17,071 bases of DNA from the NCBI RefSeq assembly GCF_030146175.1, contig NZ_JASLCE010000036.1, positions 1-17,071 of the forward strand, written 5' to 3'. Source of the stretch: Flavobacterium sp. GTDB taxonomy: Bacteria > Bacteroidota > Bacteroidia > Flavobacteriales > Flavobacteriaceae. Positions 13,651 to 17,071 of this stretch are shown piece by piece. The notes beneath the pieces are model-generated. The model was not told the DNA's origin. It was given only the letters and a program-made list of their open reading frames with translations, and made no database searches. The position numbers and the translations under genes were made by a program. Every line of letters starts with the position of its first letter. Position 1 is the first letter of the stretch.

Positions 13651-14727
13651 ATGGCTTTGAAAAAAACCTTATTACTATTATTTCTTTTATTTCAGTTTCT
13701 TTCTTATAGTCAGTCCATTAGAAAGTATTCCAACGAGTTTATGAATATTGGTGTGGATGCTGCTGCTTTGGGAATGGCCAATGCTGTTGTAGCCCATAGT
13801 GCCGATGTCAATTCCGGATATTGGAACCCTGCCGGACTGTTAAAAGTGGAAGGAAAACAGATTGGTTTGATGCACGCCAGTTACTTTGCCAACATAGCCC
13901 AGTATGATTATGCCGGTTTTGCCATGAAGATTGACGAACGCAGTGCTTTGGGTATATCGCTGATCCGTTTTGGGGTTGATGACATTCTAAATACCACGCA
14001 ATTAATCGATAGCCAGGGAAATATTGACTATAACCGAATCAGTTTGTTTTCGGCGGCCGATTACGGTTTAACTTTTTCCTATGCCCGCGCCTTACCGTTA
14101 GACGGTTTTAATTATGGTGTTAATGCCAAGATTATCCGTCGTATTATCGGGGATTTTGCCAGTTCCTGGGGATTTGGGTTTGATCTGGGAATCCAATACG
14201 AAAAAAACGATTGGAAAGTGGGCTTGATGGTTCGCGATATCACCACGACGTATAACGTATGGACCATCGATGAAGATGCTTATAATAAAATAAAGGATGC
14301 CGTACCGGGCGAAAATCAGGAAGCACCGGAAACCACCGAGATTACCCTTCCGAAATTACAACTTGGCCTTTCCAAGAAATTTATCATTCGCTACGATTAC
14401 AGTATTCTGGCCGCGACGCAACTCAACATGCGTTTTGCCCGAACCAACGATATTATTTCGACCAATGCTGTGAGTATCGATCCGGCAGCCGGTTTTGAAT
14501 TTGGTTATACCGATCTGGTTTTTTTACGTGCCGGTGTGGGTAATTTCCAAAATGTAAAACAAATAGACAATTCCGAAAAGCTGAATTTCCAGCCGAATCT
14601 TGGCCTTGGTTTTAAATACAAAGGCATTCAGGTGGATTATGCATTAACCGACATTGGCGATCAGAGTGTGGCTTTGTATTCCAATATCTTTTCTTTAAAA
14701 GTTGATTTAGGCATTTTCAGCAGATAA
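13651..14727 (+). CDS. PorV/PorQ-family outer-membrane beta-barrel protein (PorV2-like)
   Basis: The 358-residue protein has a clear signal peptide (about 1-20, ending FLSYS before QS). The body is rich in alternating aromatic strands typical of an outer-membrane barrel, ending with LKVDLGIFSR. Near the N-terminus, NIGVDAAALGMANAVVA (32-48) and GYWNPAGL (57-64) are hallmarks of the FadL-like PorV/PorQ family. In type IX secretion, PorV shuttles cargo from the translocon and PorQ helps in the attachment complex. This protein resembles the additional PorV copy often called PorV2 in Flavobacteriaceae, whose job is less clear. No other T9SS gene is in the window. It precedes an Lnb-type gene by 17 bases, so they are likely one operon. 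Confidence 0.82.
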   Translation: MALKKTLLLLFLLFQFLSYSQSIRKYSNEFMNIGVDAAALGMANAVVAHSADVNSGYWNPAGLLKVEGKQIGLMHASYFANIAQYDYAGFAMKIDERSALGISLIRFGVDDILNTTQLIDSQGNIDYNRISLFSAADYGLTFSYARALPLDGFNYGVNAKIIRRIIGDFASSWGFGFDLGIQYEKNDWKVGLMVRDITTTYNVWTIDEDAYNKIKDAVPGENQEAPETTEITLPKLQLGLSKKFIIRYDYSILAATQLNMRFARTNDIISTNAVSIDPAAGFEFGYTDLVFLRAGVGNFQNVKQIDNSEKLNFQPNLGLGFKYKGIQVDYALTDIGDQSVALYSNIFSLKVDLGIFSR

Positions 14728-14744
14728 CCCTAACACCGTAAACC

Positions 14745-15866
14745 ATGCGTTCCTTTACTCTTTCGATTCTGACTTTATTTTTACTGTTCACGACTACTAG
14801 CTCCGCACAAACCAATTTATTAGTGTCCGAACAAACTGAAGTCAGCTTGTTAACCTGTGGTTCCGGAAATCAGTTGCATTCCCTTTTTGGACATACCGCA
14901 CTACGAATTCACAACATCCAAAATGGTGTAGATGTAGTTTTCAACTATGGTGCCTTCGATTTTAGTACGCCTAATTTTTATATGAAGTTTGTAAAAGGCG
15001 ATATGCAATACTTTGTCGCCACCGGTTCGTATGACGAATTTATTCAGAACTACCAATATGAAAATCGTACGGTTTACGAACAAAAATTAAATCTGACACC
15101 GGAACAGACACAACAATTGATCAACGATTTGGTAGCCGTACTTTCATCCGATCAGAAATACTACACCTATAAATTTATTGACCGCAACTGTACCACTATG
15201 GTTGCCGAACGTATCAACAGCTTATTAAAAACTGCCATCAACACCGATATTCCGGACACTAAAAAGGACTACCGTACGATATTAAATTCCTATCTGGCGA
15301 ATAGTTTTTATGAAAAACTGGGAATCAATCTTATTTTCGGAGCTAAAGTCGACAAACAGTCGGATAAACTTTTCCTTCCTTTGGAATTAATGGAAGGCGT
15401 TTCCAAGACCAAATCAGGTGCGACACCATTGGCTTCCGAAACCGTTACGATATACGAACAACAACCTTCGGAAACATCCGGTTCTCTTTGGAATAACATT
15501 TACACTTTTATAGCAGCTCTGGCGTTGTTTGTCGCGTTTGCTCATAAAAAACCGGTTGCGATTGGTTACTTGGCGATTATGGGATTGATGGGATTGTTTT
15601 TCGCATTGGTTGGCTTTTATTCCTTCCACGAAGAAGTATCGGCCAACTACAACACTTTGGTGATTAGCCCGATATTCCTGATATCCTTATTCTTTTTAAT
15701 CGCTAAAAACAAAAAAGGATTCCGAATCAGTGCGTATGCTTGTTTTGTTTCCATGCTGGCGTTTATCGGTTACGCTTTTAACAAAGACCATTTCCTGTTG
15801 ATGCTTCCGATTATTATAGCCAATACTACGATATTAGTCCGCTTGCTTCGGAAAGAAAAGCTGTAA
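14745..15866 (+). CDS. lnb: Lnb-type lipoprotein N-acyltransferase (former DUF4105)
   Basis: The 373-residue protein has a signal sequence (about 1-21), a periplasmic DUF4105/Lnb N-terminal domain (about 25-220) and a C-terminal block of five predicted membrane helices (about 248-366). This is the architecture of Lnb, the enzyme recently reported in Bacteroides to add the third acyl chain to lipoproteins in place of Lnt. Papain-like catalytic candidates are His50 in LFGHTALRIHN and Cys149 in YKFIDRNCTTM. Assignment rests on domain layout and these motifs; another DUF4105 hydrolase role is possible. It lies 17 bases after the PorV-family gene. Its TAA stop abuts the stop of the convergent sugar-transferase gene with no base between. 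Confidence 0.72.
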   Translation: MRSFTLSILTLFLLFTTTSSAQTNLLVSEQTEVSLLTCGSGNQLHSLFGHTALRIHNIQNGVDVVFNYGAFDFSTPNFYMKFVKGDMQYFVATGSYDEFIQNYQYENRTVYEQKLNLTPEQTQQLINDLVAVLSSDQKYYTYKFIDRNCTTMVAERINSLLKTAINTDIPDTKKDYRTILNSYLANSFYEKLGINLIFGAKVDKQSDKLFLPLELMEGVSKTKSGATPLASETVTIYEQQPSETSGSLWNNIYTFIAALALFVAFAHKKPVAIGYLAIMGLMGLFFALVGFYSFHEEVSANYNTLVISPIFLISLFFLIAKNKKGFRISAYACFVSMLAFIGYAFNKDHFLLMLPIIIANTTILVRLLRKEKL

Positions 15867-17071
15867 TTATTGTCCTCTGTAGAATAAAACGGTACTCAGC
15901 GTTTTAATGATAATATTCACATCGAGAAAAACACTTCGATGTTTGATGTAGTATAAGTCGTATTGCAGTTTTACCATACTATCTTCGATACTTTCCCCAT
16001 AGGAATAATTCACCTGTGCCCAACCCGTAAGCCCTGGTTTTATAATATGTCGGATCTGGTAAAACGGCATTTTTTGCGAAATCGCATCCACAAAAACCGG
16101 ACGCTCCGGACGTGGCCCAATCACGGCCATATCGCCTTTTAAGACATTAATAAACTGTGGAAACTCATCGATACGGGAACGGCGTAGAAACTTCCCGAAA
16201 GGCGTTATCCGATTGTCATTCGCTTTTGCAAAAACGGCACCATTCTGTTCGGCATTGGTTACCATAGAACGGAATTTATAAATCCGAAACGGGATCCCAT
16301 TTTTCCCAACTCGTTCCTGAGTATAAAAAAGTGGCCCTTTATTACTGATCAGATTTCCGACACAAACAATTGGCAATAACAGGCAACCGAATAGTAATCC
16401 CAAAATAGAAAACAGGATTTCGAAACCGCGCATTACGATCAGATACAAACGATTCTGATTACTACGACTAAACGGGAACAATCGATAAAATTCCTTTTCG
16501 GCATATAGAATCGGTAATCGTTGTGTCGCATATTCATAAACCTGCATATATTCCCGGATAATCACCCCTTTTTCAAGCAGATTCAGTAACTGTTGGTATA
16601 CATCGGGAGCGATCGGTTTGGTATCTTTTAAAGCGATAACCACTTCGGCAACCGAATGTCTTTTTACAAAATGCTCCAGCTCGGCAAAATCGATTTCCCG
16701 AAAACCATCGGTATTTTCATTTCCAGCAACCCGGCTTTCGGAAGAAACAAATCCGGCAATCTCATAATGCGGATCGGCCTTTCCTAATTCCAATGCCAAT
16801 TGTGCAATGGTATCGGGACTACACACAAAAACCACTCTTTTTACAAAACGATGGGAGGCCAGAAAATGCAGGTAGAAAAGACGCCACGCAAACAGACTCA
16901 GTAATATTGCGAAAAAGAAGTAAATAATCTGCAAACGATTGGATGGCAATATCGGCGTAAAAACGGGTGTTAGCAAATAGCAAAAAACCGTCATACAGGC
17001 CGTTAGGATAATACTTTTAACAATCTGAAACTGATTACTGGCCACCTGCAGGTTATACATTTCGAAAATGG
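15867..17071 (-). CDS. Polyprenyl-phosphate sugar-1-phosphate transferase, 5' end cut by window edge
   Basis: Initiates surface polysaccharide or O-antigen synthesis by moving a sugar phosphate from a nucleotide sugar to undecaprenyl phosphate. From the Met at 17060 there are 397 residues: two N-terminal membrane segments (about 14-34 and 43-66), a Rossmann-like CoA-binding-type domain (about 74-180), a membrane re-entrant helix (about 207-238), and the catalytic domain with YKFRSM (261-266), RSRIDEFPQ (294-302), GDMAVIGPRPE (309-319) and KPGLTGWAQV (341-350). The frame is open to the window edge (Ile-Phe-Glu precede the Met). Family members usually carry four or more helices before this point, so the true start lies outside. 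The sugar is not predictable. It is convergent with the Lnb gene. Confidence 0.92.
   Translation of the reverse strand, partial: IFEMYNLQVASNQFQIVKSIILTACMTVFCYLLTPVFTPILPSNRLQIIYFFFAILLSLFAWRLFYLHFLASHRFVKRVVFVCSPDTIAQLALELGKADPHYEIAGFVSSESRVAGNENTDGFREIDFAELEHFVKRHSVAEVVIALKDTKPIAPDVYQQLLNLLEKGVIIREYMQVYEYATQRLPILYAEKEFYRLFPFSRSNQNRLYLIVMRGFEILFSILGLLFGCLLLPIVCVGNLISNKGPLFYTQERVGKNGIPFRIYKFRSMVTNAEQNGAVFAKANDNRITPFGKFLRRSRIDEFPQFINVLKGDMAVIGPRPERPVFVDAISQKMPFYQIRHIIKPGLTGWAQVNYSYGESIEDSMVKLQYDLYYIKHRSVFLDVNIIIKTLSTVLFYRGQ

Noticed and set aside
1..17071. CRISPR arrays, transposase genes, integrases, attachment sites or toxin-antitoxin pairs
   Set aside because: No regularly spaced repeats, no transposase or integrase motifs, and no foreign-looking composition were seen on either strand.

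Overview
The window looks like chromosomal DNA from a Flavobacteriaceae bacterium, probably Flavobacterium or a close relative. Intergenic DNA is AT-rich and ribosome-binding sites are mostly weak. Repeated matches to the Bacteroidota promoter form (TTG, 16-23 bases, TAnnTTTG) lie upstream of genes. Gene content is typical of the group: a mevalonate-pathway type I IPP isomerase, a PorV-family outer-membrane protein, an Lnb-type lipoprotein N-acyltransferase and a RecQ with a family-specific tail. I see no insertion sequence, integrase, prophage, CRISPR array or rRNA, and no gap over 300 bases. This reads as a core, vertically inherited region. I did not find a clearly new multi-gene system; the findings are mostly unusual features of individual genes.

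Left third (1-4569): a partial tRNA-Thr(UGU) and its promoter, a small helical protein, manA, and a compact operon idi / PTPS-like / bcp, all on the minus strand. Divergent from idi are a GNAT acetyltransferase and an S41-fold lipoprotein resembling nisin-resistance peptidases.

Middle (4573-11836): a COG2509-type FAD oxidoreductase (minus) divergent from a 79-residue protein. A perfect hairpin separates that gene from the convergent recQ (minus). Divergent from recQ is an envelope operon: kdsD (Kdo precursor), tatC, an AhpD-like protein and lptB (LPS export). kdsD and tatC overlap by one base and the AhpD-like gene follows after two.

Right third (11869-17071): a second hairpin separates lptB from the convergent pssA / GH25 lysozyme pair. 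Divergent from pssA are a PorV-family barrel and an Lnb-type acyltransferase gene, whose stop codon directly abuts that of a polyprenyl-phosphate sugar-1-phosphate transferase cut by the right edge. The right half is therefore dominated by envelope functions: Kdo/LPS, phospholipid, peptidoglycan, lipoprotein acylation and surface polysaccharide.
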